Shown: positions 31,586 through 38,417 of the stretch, one piece after another
How positions within the stretch are numbered: the first letter of the stretch is position 1
Layout of the letters: every line of letters starts with the position of its first letter
Origin: a virus
Virus record (IMG/VR): IMGVR_UViG_3300020152_000042
Location: 1 to 38,834 of that record
Reading direction: 5' to 3' (one strand)
DNA: 38,834 bases
Notes under the pieces: generated by a model
The model's database searches: none
What the model was told of the DNA's origin: nothing
Seen by the model: the letters and a program-made list of their open reading frames with translations, nothing else
Made by a program: the position numbers and the translations under genes

Positions 31586-31793
31586 CGTCGGACTCTCCGG
31601 AGATGGTTGTGATTGGCTGGACTGTCTCAACCTTCTTTAGGATGAAGACGAGTTTGTCGGGGTGCACGTCGTCTATGTGATCGCGAACGGCTGGTCGGCT
31701 GCCGAAGCGCGTTCTGCATAGACTGCAAAAGTAGTTCTTCCGATCCTCGTTGGGATGCCGGGAGACGATATCTGCCTTCTCTCGCGGGTTCAT
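31563..31793 (-). CDS. C2H2 zinc-finger protein
   Basis: A 76-residue protein with one classical C2H2 finger: C23-x2-C26-x12-H39-x4-H44, with a Phe between as in standard fingers (YFCSLCRTRFGSRPAVRDHI, then DDVHPDKL). The rest is polar with an acidic C-terminus (SGESDDVAYDED). Such fingers are rare in bacterial viruses outside the Ros/MucR type of alphaproteobacteria, which has a different spacing. DNA or RNA binding is likely. ATGA overlap at its start. Confidence 0.7.
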   Translation of the reverse strand: MNPREKADIVSRHPNEDRKNYFCSLCRTRFGSRPAVRDHIDDVHPDKLVFILKKVETVQPITTISGESDDVAYDED

Positions 31794-32209
31794 GCGAGAC
31801 TCCGATCTCTCAGCCGACCAGTTGCGGCGAGGTTCATGTTGATGATAGCCTCCGCCTGGGGATAGGCTTGATCGCCCATGTCAGACCAAAGGCCGAATAT
31901 CGCCAATGCCATGAGGTGCGGGTCGATCCCAGCTTGAGCCCAATAGGCTTCCTCGCTCATGGAATGTTGCCGGCGGTGCTCGTCTGCGCATAGGGGCAGG
32001 GCCCATCGATCCGGGGCCTTCGTTCCCTTGCCGCGGCCATAATGGCCGTGTCTCGTGCTGTGGAACGAGAGGTGCGCCGCTTCGACACTGGAACGTGCGC
32101 CGGTCGCGACACAGGGCAGTGATCGGATGAAGGACAGGTAGCTCTCCCGCTTCTTCGGCTTTGCCTTCGGGAAATAGTCGGATTGGACTTTGCGGATTTC
32201 GAACGCCAT
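31790..32209 (-). CDS. HNH-like nuclease, Ref/DUF968-like
   Basis: A 139-residue protein with the layout of small phage recombination nucleases: YLSFIRSLPCVATGA, then VEAAHLSFHS, then PDRWALPLCADEHRRQHSMS, where the His and Cys residues give an HNH-type metal and zinc site. It resembles P1 Ref and DUF968-type proteins, which cut DNA at recombination intermediates. It lies downstream of NinB, as Nin-region nucleases do. ATG 32209 shares a base with the previous stop. Confidence 0.58.
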   Translation of the reverse strand: MAFEIRKVQSDYFPKAKPKKRESYLSFIRSLPCVATGARSSVEAAHLSFHSTRHGHYGRGKGTKAPDRWALPLCADEHRRQHSMSEEAYWAQAGIDPHLMALAIFGLWSDMGDQAYPQAEAIINMNLAATGRLRDRSLA

Positions 32210-32409
32210 CACAGCGCCCCCATACGACGGACGCGCAACGTCAAGCCCTCGCGGGTGATGACGATATGGGTCAGGATTTCGTCGGGTTGGCATTCCGCAT
32301 CCTGAAGATACGCGGCGAGCCTATTGAACGACATATAGCCAGACGACCCAAGCGGATCGTCGTTCTGCAACTGGCGTGTCTGTACGTTGTATACCAACTT
32401 ACCCATCAT
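32209..32409 (-). CDS. Hypothetical protein
   Basis: A 66-residue beta-type protein (MMGKLVYNVQTRQL, then LTHIVITREGLTLRV). ATG 32409 is chosen because it overlaps the previous stop (ATGA) with GGGAGGGG before it. Function is unknown. Confidence 0.6.
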   Translation of the reverse strand: MMGKLVYNVQTRQLQNDDPLGSSGYMSFNRLAAYLQDAECQPDEILTHIVITREGLTLRVRRMGAL

Positions 32410-32615
32410 CCCCTCCCTGCCAGCATGTGCATGACGCGCGAGAGCCAGCCGCTTTTCCACCGCTCAGCTTCCATTCTGGTCATCCGAGGCTGGGGCTCGT
32501 CAGCGTGGGCGATCTCCTTGCGAAGCTGCTCAGTGACGGCATCTCGTTTCAGCAAGTACGCCAGTGTTGACGGTCTTGCGTTAGGGTGCTTGGATAGGTG
32601 CGATCGAGCGGTCAT
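32406..32615 (-). CDS. Hypothetical basic protein
   Basis: A 69-residue basic protein (ARSHLSKHPNARPSTLAYLL, ending WLSRVMHMLAGRG), joined by ATGA overlap on both sides. The N-terminal half could be a small HTH, but this is weak. Confidence 0.55.
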   Translation of the reverse strand: MTARSHLSKHPNARPSTLAYLLKRDAVTEQLRKEIAHADEPQPRMTRMEAERWKSGWLSRVMHMLAGRG

Positions 32616-32878
32616 CGGCCGTACTCCATCACGTATTTCTTGGCCTCTTCCTTGCTAAGGTGCTCACCTGACCAATCATTGACGATTTCGCCATCAACGG
32701 CGTCGATAAGTGCGCATAGAGCGGCTTTTTGCTCCGCCGTGTCATGTTGCGCCATTCGACTCATGGTCTGCGGTCCTGCTTCGAAATAGGCTTGGCCCGC
32801 AGCCTGCGCGGCATCAGAGACGAGACTCCAGCCCTTGAGGGTGCCCCATTTCAACAGAAGATATTCATCTTCAATCAT
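32612..32878 (-). CDS. Hypothetical protein
   Basis: An 88-residue acidic protein starting MIEDEYLLLKWGTLKGW at ATG 32878, one base after the NinB stop, with GGAAAGGG as binding site. The end (GEHLSKEEAKKYVMEYGR) is helical. Function is unknown. Confidence 0.62.
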   Translation of the reverse strand: MIEDEYLLLKWGTLKGWSLVSDAAQAAGQAYFEAGPQTMSRMAQHDTAEQKAALCALIDAVDGEIVNDWSGEHLSKEEAKKYVMEYGR

Positions 32879-32879
32879 C

Positions 32880-33362
32880 TCACACCCTTTCCTCAGCACG
32901 GGACCGGCCAGGAAGATGACCGGTCCCGCGGTTTAGCGACGTCGGATTTGGGGAGGAGACGCCGCGGTGAGCCGACAACGAGGATGCCGGTTCCGTCCAT
33001 ACGACGCCGTGACGGTCGCCGTACTCTTGTATGCAGGTGATGAGGTCGGCCATTTGCTTGACGCTCAGCTTCGAGGAGCTAAAGCCCAGTGGAAAAGGCC
33101 CAGATCCATCCAGCCCCTCGCAGAACCGGACGTGATGGCCTAGAACGTGCATGAATGCAGCCTTCCAAGTCTCAGGCGCCCAATGCCTGCCTTCCGGCTT
33201 CGATCGGCTTACGTCCGAGAGCATGACCCACATACGTGCGTTCTGGTCGGTCGTCCTATTAGCGGGGCGGACTTGAACGATCGCGTCGACTGGAGCCGCA
33301 TCAATCAATGACTTGGCGAATTTCTTCTGCGATTGTCCTCGGAGGATGACTGTCTGCGTCAT
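32880..33362 (-). CDS. ninB: NinB-family recombination protein
   Basis: A 160-residue protein with the NinB (lambda Orf) pattern: RTTDQNARMWVMLSDVSR near 36-53, WAPETWKAAFMHVLGHHVRF near 60-80, LGFSSSKLSVKQMADLITCI near 93-112. Lambda Orf helps load recombinase in place of host RecFOR and binds SSB and DNA junctions. Here it follows an SSB-like gene and an ERF annealing protein, forming a recombination module. The C-terminal 30 residues are a Ser/Arg-rich extension. GAGG precedes ATG 33362. Confidence 0.82.
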   Translation of the reverse strand: MTQTVILRGQSQKKFAKSLIDAAPVDAIVQVRPANRTTDQNARMWVMLSDVSRSKPEGRHWAPETWKAAFMHVLGHHVRFCEGLDGSGPFPLGFSSSKLSVKQMADLITCIQEYGDRHGVVWTEPASSLSAHRGVSSPNPTSLNRGTGHLPGRSRAEERV

Positions 33363-33381
33363 AGCGCGGCCTCAATGCAAC

Positions 33382-33747
33382 TTAAAAGGGAATATCGTCC
33401 GACATATCTTCCGAAAGCGGGCGCTGCGGGCTTTCTCGTGCCGCCCGTTGGCTTGGACGCTCGCCGCCGGTTCGGTTGGCATAGCCGCCGCCGCTGCGGT
33501 CCTCTTTCTGCTGGTCGCGCTGATCCTGGGGAACGTAGCAGCTCAGGAGGACGCTGCCCCGCTCGTCATTGTTCGGGACGCCGGCCGGGTTGAACGTGCG
33601 CCGGAGCATGATGAAATAGCTGTCGTCCTCGTCATTGCGCATGAGAGCGCCGACGTTTTCGAACCGCCCCTTGGTTTCGCCAGTGTTGTGATCGGTGTAC
33701 TCACCGACTTTCACCACGACGTCACGGATTTTCCTGTTGTTAGCCAT
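33382..33747 (-). CDS. SSB-like protein with acidic DDIPF tip
   Basis: A 121-residue protein whose last residues (SEDMSDDIPF) are the signature tip through which SSB recruits partner proteins. A Gly/Arg/Ser-rich linker comes before, and an N-terminal beta domain (VVVKVGEYTDHNTGETKGRF, YFIMLRRTFNP) would be the DNA-binding OB-like part, though it does not look like a standard bacterial SSB. ATG 33747 shares a base with the ERF stop (TAATG). Confidence 0.72.
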   Translation of the reverse strand: MANNRKIRDVVVKVGEYTDHNTGETKGRFENVGALMRNDEDDSYFIMLRRTFNPAGVPNNDERGSVLLSCYVPQDQRDQQKEDRSGGGYANRTGGERPSQRAARESPQRPLSEDMSDDIPF

Positions 33748-34373
33748 TATGCTGCCGCCTTTTCTTCCTGAAGGGCAAGTTTCCGGGCATCGCGAACCTT
33801 GTAGATTTCCCGTCCAAGATCGGGGTTCGCGTCACCCACCTTTTTCACGATCAAGGATTCGTCTTTCCACGCCGCTGCCAGAGCATCGTAGGTGGTGGCA
33901 TTCTCGAATTTCTTGATGATCCGCTTGGCCGCCGCTTCCGGGTTGAATGGGGGCTCGTGGACATCGTTTTCTGAGTAGTTGATGCTCTCCGTGTCGGGAT
34001 CATCGCCGGTCTCGAGGCCGAGGGCCTTTAGGAGGGCGTATTTCACGGCGTAGGACATCGCCTTGCCCGGCCCCTTGTCTTGCGGGTCAATGCCGTAGCC
34101 AAAGGTTGGGACATCGAAGTAGTCGGCCGGGTCGTCGATGTTGACGAAGCGAACCGTGAGAGAGCATTCCGCCCTGTTGCCGTTATGAAGGTGTTCGCAT
34201 CGGACGGGGTAGTAGACGATCCCGTGCTTCAGAAGGACTGGGCGAACTTTGGCCGTTACTGCGTCATGGGAGACGATGGTATAGTTCATGCCGCGTTTCG
34301 CCTCTTTCTGGATGTAGGAGACGTCGGTCATCGCGGCAGCAAGGCGCTGGTGTACGTTGAGCTTCGTGGTCAT
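33747..34373 (-). CDS. ERF-family single-strand annealing protein
   Basis: A 208-residue recombinase of the ERF family, as in P22. The core motif GYGIDPQDKGPGKAMSYAVK followed by YALLKALGLETGDDPD is diagnostic. It anneals single strands for phage recombination and genome circularisation. The start is ATG 34373, overlapping the exonuclease stop (ATGA); a longer frame to 34538 is only read-through antisense noise of the upstream gene. The C-terminus is a charged helix. Confidence 0.88.
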   Translation of the reverse strand: MTTKLNVHQRLAAAMTDVSYIQKEAKRGMNYTIVSHDAVTAKVRPVLLKHGIVYYPVRCEHLHNGNRAECSLTVRFVNIDDPADYFDVPTFGYGIDPQDKGPGKAMSYAVKYALLKALGLETGDDPDTESINYSENDVHEPPFNPEAAAKRIIKKFENATTYDALAAAWKDESLIVKKVGDANPDLGREIYKVRDARKLALQEEKAAA

Positions 34374-35044
34374 GCGGCTTCTCCAAACGCAACAAGCATC
34401 TTTCGATGGATGGAACGGGTGCGCTCGACATCGGCGCGGCAATAGGCGGCGATGCGGTCGTACTCGCCGTTCGCCCAGGCGCCGGCCACCTTCGACCCGT
34501 CCATGTCTTCCTTGCACGGGATGCCAAACGCGGCGCAAAGGGTGTCCATGCTCACGGTGTTGCGAACGCCGGCGAATGCCGTCATGGTGTCGAAGACTTC
34601 ACGGTCCCATGGCTTGGGGGAGCGGGGAAACCACGCTGGCATTCGAATGCCGAGGACCATGGCTCTTTGCCAGAGAAAGCGGATATCGAACTCTGCTACG
34701 TTGTGGCCGACGATCACAGGAGGGAAATTCGTCTTGCCCTCGACGATAGTCTTGAACGTATGAATTGCCGCGGCCTCGCTATCGACGTCACGGGGCCAAA
34801 TGATGGACCGGGCCGGCTCATCGTCGAAAGCCCAGCCGATGCAGCATATATGGCCGTACGCGCCGTTGAAGCTCGTCTTTGCGATCGCCTCCTCGACGGC
34901 CGCAGCCTTATCGTTCTGTTCCCAGGCCTTGATTGTCTCCGGCTTCTTCATCTGGGCCGGGGGCTTTACGGTTGACGCGATACGCGACCTTGCATCATCG
35001 GTTTGCGCCGGTATGGTTTCTATGTCGAGATAAATAGTTGCCAT
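34370..35044 (-). CDS. DnaQ-like 3'-5' exonuclease (DNA_pol_B_exo2 type)
   Basis: A 224-residue DEDDy exonuclease. Exo I is YLDIETIP (D7, E9), Exo II is IVGHNVAEFDIRFL (D120), and Exo III is YCRADVERT (Y201, D205). It resembles the stand-alone exonuclease family related to the proofreading part of polymerase B. Coupled to the ERF gene by ATGA, it probably makes single strands for annealing. ATG 35044 is chosen (MATIYLDIE), two bases after the HNH stop; the frame upstream is read-through. Confidence 0.85.
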   Translation of the reverse strand: MATIYLDIETIPAQTDDARSRIASTVKPPAQMKKPETIKAWEQNDKAAAVEEAIAKTSFNGAYGHICCIGWAFDDEPARSIIWPRDVDSEAAAIHTFKTIVEGKTNFPPVIVGHNVAEFDIRFLWQRAMVLGIRMPAWFPRSPKPWDREVFDTMTAFAGVRNTVSMDTLCAAFGIPCKEDMDGSKVAGAWANGEYDRIAAYCRADVERTRSIHRKMLVAFGEAA

Positions 35045-35046
35045 GC

Positions 35047-35619
35047 CTAAGACTCCAGCCAAGACCAAGTTTTCTTGGTTGCTATTGCCGTGATTGCTGA
35101 TTGAGAGACGCCGAAAGTGGCGGCGATAGCTCGTTGCGATTTCGCGCCCAGCATCGCGCGGATGGAGCGTACGTCTTTTTCACTCAGTGAAGCACAGCGG
35201 TTCCGCTGGCCCCGCAGGCTTCTCCCATGGGCGACCATATCATCGCGGTTTTCTTGGCGCGTTGCCCACCTCAGATGTGTTTTATTAACGCATCCAAGAT
35301 GCCCATTCCCGCAAGAGTGAGCGGCCTCATGAGATGGTGTAGGGGGATCTCCGTTCGCGCACTCGCAAACTAGGCGGCTGACTAAATGAAGCTTGCCAGC
35401 AATGCGGATCTGACCATAGCCACCTATTGTCGCGAATGGCCAGGTAAGGCAGGCTTCGCCGTCATAGCTTTTTACCACGTTCTCATAAAAGTCTGCCGCA
35501 GCACCCCAGCCTGTGCTGCCGGCTTCAGGGGCGCCATATCTCCACCAGCGGAGATAGTGAGCGTTGCAATACCCGCGCTTCAAGGCAGGTCTAGAACATT
35601 TATCTACAATGCACGTCAT
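35047..35619 (-). CDS. HNH homing-type endonuclease with zinc and HTH parts
   Basis: A 190-residue protein: an N-terminal zinc-binding knot (C3, C8, C18, H21 in RGYCNAHYLRWWRYG), an HNH core near 98-125 (HSCGNGHLGCVNKTHLRWAT, with H101, N112, H115), and a C-terminal HTH that reads the target (SQRAIAATFGVSQSAITAIA). It sits between recombination and small early genes, apparently inserted in the operon without breaking coupling (ATGA at its start, 2 bases at its end). It is probably a free-standing mobile endonuclease. Confidence 0.85.
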   Translation of the reverse strand: MTCIVDKCSRPALKRGYCNAHYLRWWRYGAPEAGSTGWGAAADFYENVVKSYDGEACLTWPFATIGGYGQIRIAGKLHLVSRLVCECANGDPPTPSHEAAHSCGNGHLGCVNKTHLRWATRQENRDDMVAHGRSLRGQRNRCASLSEKDVRSIRAMLGAKSQRAIAATFGVSQSAITAIATKKTWSWLES

Positions 35620-35843
35620 TCAGCCGCCTCCCTCATGGGTTCAATTCTCGTGTATTCGACCTCGATCTCGCCACGCCCAGCACAGTCCTCGTACCAGATG
35701 GCGTGATCTTCGCGGTTGTCAGCGGTGCGCTCGTACTGGCGCTTACGTGCGGGATCGTTGGTGATCTGGGCCATGACGCGGTAATCTGCTGCATCGCGTC
35801 GGGCCTGGGCTGCAAACTGGCGGAGAACTCCGGGCGTTGTCAT
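35616..35843 (-). CDS. Hypothetical protein
   Basis: A 75-residue charged helical protein (MTTPGVLRQFAAQARRDAAD, then NREDHAIWYEDCAGRGEIEV). A clear site AAGGAG precedes ATG 35843, and the stop overlaps the HNH start. Function is unknown. Confidence 0.65.
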   Translation of the reverse strand: MTTPGVLRQFAAQARRDAADYRVMAQITNDPARKRQYERTADNREDHAIWYEDCAGRGEIEVEYTRIEPMREAAE

Positions 35844-35846
35844 GGC

Positions 35847-36200
35847 TTATCTCCTTATATCGCTTTGGAATTGCTCGACGAGAGCGAGAGCAGAACGGGC
35901 GTGCTTGACTTCGTCCTCGCCCTCTGGGTCCCACGAACCGGCATCTCCGGAATTGACCAGCGCGCAGTAGTGCTCGGTGATTTCCTTCAGAGCGGCGACC
36001 AGAGCGTCATGGCTGTTGACTGCGCGGACGATGAATTCCGCATTCGCATTGCCAATCGCATAAGCATCTTGCTTGGCGTCTCTGTTAGCTCGTGCCGGCG
36101 GGAACCATGCTTCGGCGACGATCACGCCATCCTTGCCGCAAATCCGGTTCCGCTTTCGCGAGTGGATTGCCCAAGGCGGGCTGGTGTCATGTCGGCTCAT
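35847..36200 (-). CDS. Conserved small early phage protein
   Basis: A 117-residue protein starting MSRHDTSPPW at ATG 36200, overlapping the previous gene by 14 bases. It contains ANAEFIVRAVNSHDALVAAL followed by KEITEHY and a C-terminal HARSALALV, a domain widely found in small phage early proteins of unknown role. Confidence 0.68.
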   Translation of the reverse strand: MSRHDTSPPWAIHSRKRNRICGKDGVIVAEAWFPPARANRDAKQDAYAIGNANAEFIVRAVNSHDALVAALKEITEHYCALVNSGDAGSWDPEGEDEVKHARSALALVEQFQSDIRR

Positions 36201-36447
36201 TTGCTGCCACCCATGATTTGAGATTGGAATTGGCCTGATCGACAAAAGCCGCGACGGCATAGAGCGAGCAGAAGGAAAGGACTGAGGTCACGACGAACAC
36301 GATCGCCATATTGCGCTGGTCCGCCTTGACTTGGGCCTGCCAGGCCCTCTCGCGCATATCTGCCTTTCGGAGCAGGATTTGGGCCTGTGAGGGAGAACAG
36401 CTGCAGGTGTCGGCTTCGTGCTGGAACGGGACGTGGCAGCTATGCAT
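36187..36447 (-). CDS. Small single-pass membrane protein
   Basis: An 86-residue protein with a Cys/His-rich start (CHVPFQHEADTCSCS), a charged helix (LLRKADMRERAWQAQVKADQ) and a membrane helix about 46-68 (MAIVFVVTSVLSFCSLYAVA). It overlaps both neighbours (8 and 14 bases). Function is unknown. Confidence 0.62.
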   Translation of the reverse strand: MHSCHVPFQHEADTCSCSPSQAQILLRKADMRERAWQAQVKADQRNMAIVFVVTSVLSFCSLYAVAAFVDQANSNLKSWVAANEPT

Positions 36448-37132
36448 TGGACTGCTCCCGAATGAGGGCAGCTACGGCCTCCTTGTCGGCATCCCACCGG
36501 CGCTCACGATATTCAATGATCAGATCTTTGATCTCATCCACCGTCTGAGCGGCTTCGATCTCGCCGAACAGGTCGCCGAGGTTCCAGAGCTTACAGGTCG
36601 CCTCGGTGGCGGCGCGCTTGGCTAGCTCAATTTTGAGGTTGTCGAGGTGATAGTCGCTGAGTTCGAGCGTCTTGTTGTAAAGACTCACGACCCATTCGGA
36701 TCTGTCGTTTTGCTCATCAGCGATAGCCTGCGCAGCCACCATGGCTTCATCCCGCGTGAGAAAAAGCCGCGCCTCGTCATACATCGTGCCGCTTCCGACG
36801 CCTGTCTCGCGGCACATATACGTAGTCTTGGCGCCGGGCACCCATTGGCCATCGCGGAAGCTTGTGTCGTGCGTGTTGTGCTGCACACTCCCAATAGTTA
36901 CCGCGTGCGCGACGGGCACATATTGCGTATACTCAAGTGAGAGATCCCGGTCGCTCTGAAACCTGGCTGAGCAGCGAGGGCACGCGAATTGATAATTCGT
37001 CCCAGCGGGCGAGATCGCCGTCCACTTGCCTTGACCAAGGCAATCGGGGCAATCGCGCTTGAAGGTCTGCGAAGTTGTGGAGGCAAAGAATACGACATCG
37101 CCTATTGCATACTTTGTTTCGATAACAGCCAT
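36440..37132 (-). CDS. Hypothetical zinc-ribbon protein
   Basis: A 230-residue protein starting MAVIETKYAIGDVVFFAS at ATG 37132 (TGATG overlap). It has two Cys pairs, CPDCLGQG near 28-35 and CPRC near 51-54, forming a likely zinc ribbon of the kind seen in DnaJ-type knuckles. A beta part follows, then a long acidic helical C-terminus (VDEIKDLIIEYRERRWDADK). Function is unknown; nucleic-acid or protein binding is likely. Confidence 0.65.
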   Translation of the reverse strand: MAVIETKYAIGDVVFFASTTSQTFKRDCPDCLGQGKWTAISPAGTNYQFACPRCSARFQSDRDLSLEYTQYVPVAHAVTIGSVQHNTHDTSFRDGQWVPGAKTTYMCRETGVGSGTMYDEARLFLTRDEAMVAAQAIADEQNDRSEWVVSLYNKTLELSDYHLDNLKIELAKRAATEATCKLWNLGDLFGEIEAAQTVDEIKDLIIEYRERRWDADKEAVAALIREQSNA

Positions 37133-37455
37133 CACGCGGCCTCCGTTTCGGTCGCGTAGTCGTCTGCCCATTGATCGGCATCAAACAGCGCGTCGGTGAT
37201 TAGGTGATTGTCGCGGAAGGCTTCCCGCGTATACTTGCTGAGTGATTTCCCGGCTCGCTCGGCGGCGATCTCACAAAGAGCCACCTCAAGGTCCGCGCAA
37301 ATCTCGTGCGCGTCCAAGGCCATCTGCTTGGCGTCCTCGTAGCTGTCGAGTTCGTCCTGTCGGGATTGCGCAGATACGCAAATCCTGCGGTCACGGAGGG
37401 CAATCAGCCTGTCGATCGCCTTGTTGATGTCGGACTTGTGGGCGTAGAGGGACAT
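37132..37455 (-). CDS. Hypothetical helical protein
   Basis: A 107-residue acidic helical protein (SDINKAIDRLIALRDRRI, then ALCEIAAERAGKSLSKYT). AGGAGG lies 8 bases before ATG 37455, which begins 2 bases after the previous stop. An upstream TTG is less likely. Function is unknown. Confidence 0.65.
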   Translation of the reverse strand: MSLYAHKSDINKAIDRLIALRDRRICVSAQSRQDELDSYEDAKQMALDAHEICADLEVALCEIAAERAGKSLSKYTREAFRDNHLITDALFDADQWADDYATETEAA

Positions 37456-37457
37456 GC

Positions 37458-38102
37458 TCAAGCCTCCTTCGCAGTGAGGGTGGCTCGGATGACAGCGAGC
37501 ACCGCGACTTGTATCTGGTCCGCGTTCTGGTCATGCGGGTGCGGATTGCCGCCTAGCGTGACGATGTGCTGCTCTGCGACCAGCAGCGCCTTCTCAAGCT
37601 CCTGTACGCGAGAGGCGAGGGAAACGGGGGTGGCGTAAAGCGGGCGCTTGTTGCGGATGGAGCTTTCTGGAACGTTCGGCTCGTAATCCGTCAATCGTTT
37701 CACCCACTCACAATATTGCCCGTCGAGGTTCTTGTGCGTGGCGAGTTCGTATGACCAAGCCACCGGCTCTCCCGCCTCTGCCTCTGTTCCCGGCTGGGCG
37801 GAGAGGGCGGCTTTGATAGCTTCAACAAATGCTGGACCAGGGCCAAGCTTTCCGCCGTGGCGAGAGTGCCAAGCTTTCCAAGCCGCCGCGATCATCTCGT
37901 TCGTCACCAATCCTTCCGCAGATCGGGCGGGGGAAGCGCGGTCATTCCATTCGTACTTGCCGTAGTGGTTCGGCCCGCACGCCTCGCACCGGAGGCATGA
38001 GATGCCAACGATCTTGTCGTCGCCGCCAGTCCTCAAGACCGTGCCGCCGCAAAATGGGCAGGGAAAAGGCTCGTCCATCGTGGTGATTGGTGTGTCAGTC
38101 AT
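37458..38102 (-). CDS. Composite protein with Lar-like zinc ribbon
   Basis: A 214-residue protein built of recurring phage modules. Residues 10-57 are a Lar-type zinc ribbon (FPCPFCGGTVL, SCLRCEACGPNHYGKYEWN), named after the restriction-alleviation protein of Rac. Next comes AAWKAWHSRHG with VEAIKAALSA, then a PVAWSYELATH...KRPLYATPV unit typical of phage early proteins, then a C-terminal coil (SRVQELEKALLVAEQHIVTL) ending with IRATLTAKEA. Restriction alleviation is possible but unproven. ATG 38102 is chosen (8-base overlap); ATG 38117 is also possible. Confidence 0.65.
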   Translation of the reverse strand: MTDTPITTMDEPFPCPFCGGTVLRTGGDDKIVGISCLRCEACGPNHYGKYEWNDRASPARSAEGLVTNEMIAAAWKAWHSRHGGKLGPGPAFVEAIKAALSAQPGTEAEAGEPVAWSYELATHKNLDGQYCEWVKRLTDYEPNVPESSIRNKRPLYATPVSLASRVQELEKALLVAEQHIVTLGGNPHPHDQNADQIQVAVLAVIRATLTAKEA

Positions 38103-38373
38103 GGGAGGGGATCTCATCGAGCGCGGCGATAAGGGCGTCTGCCAGGGTCACTGCGTCTTTTGCCGCGTCACTGAACGCAAAGCGGTTGGCGGCGCGAGGG
38201 CGCTCCCTGTCCAGATCGTCTATAGGTCCGCCCGCGCAGATGCCGGACACGATACCGGCCAGCACCTTGGCGGCGTAATACCCGCGCTTGGTCATCCCGC
38301 ACGCTCCGTCCGTGACGCCCGTTCCATCGGGCCATCGGACCTCTGGGAAGGGGAAGGCAAATCTCGTGTCCAT
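38095..38373 (-). CDS. Conserved small early phage protein
   Basis: A 92-residue protein starting MDTRFAFPFPEVRWPDG at ATG 38373 with GGAG upstream. It contains MTKRGYYAAKVLAGIVSGIC and ends with DAVTLADALIAALDE, the pattern of a small phage family (MTLRDYFAAKAL...A-DA-L) of unknown function. It overlaps the next gene. Confidence 0.68.
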   Translation of the reverse strand: MDTRFAFPFPEVRWPDGTGVTDGACGMTKRGYYAAKVLAGIVSGICAGGPIDDLDRERPRAANRFAFSDAAKDAVTLADALIAALDEIPSHD

Positions 38374-38417
38374 TTCCGTTTCTCCGGCAGCGGTTGAATT
38401 GCTTGTGAAGGGGAGGG

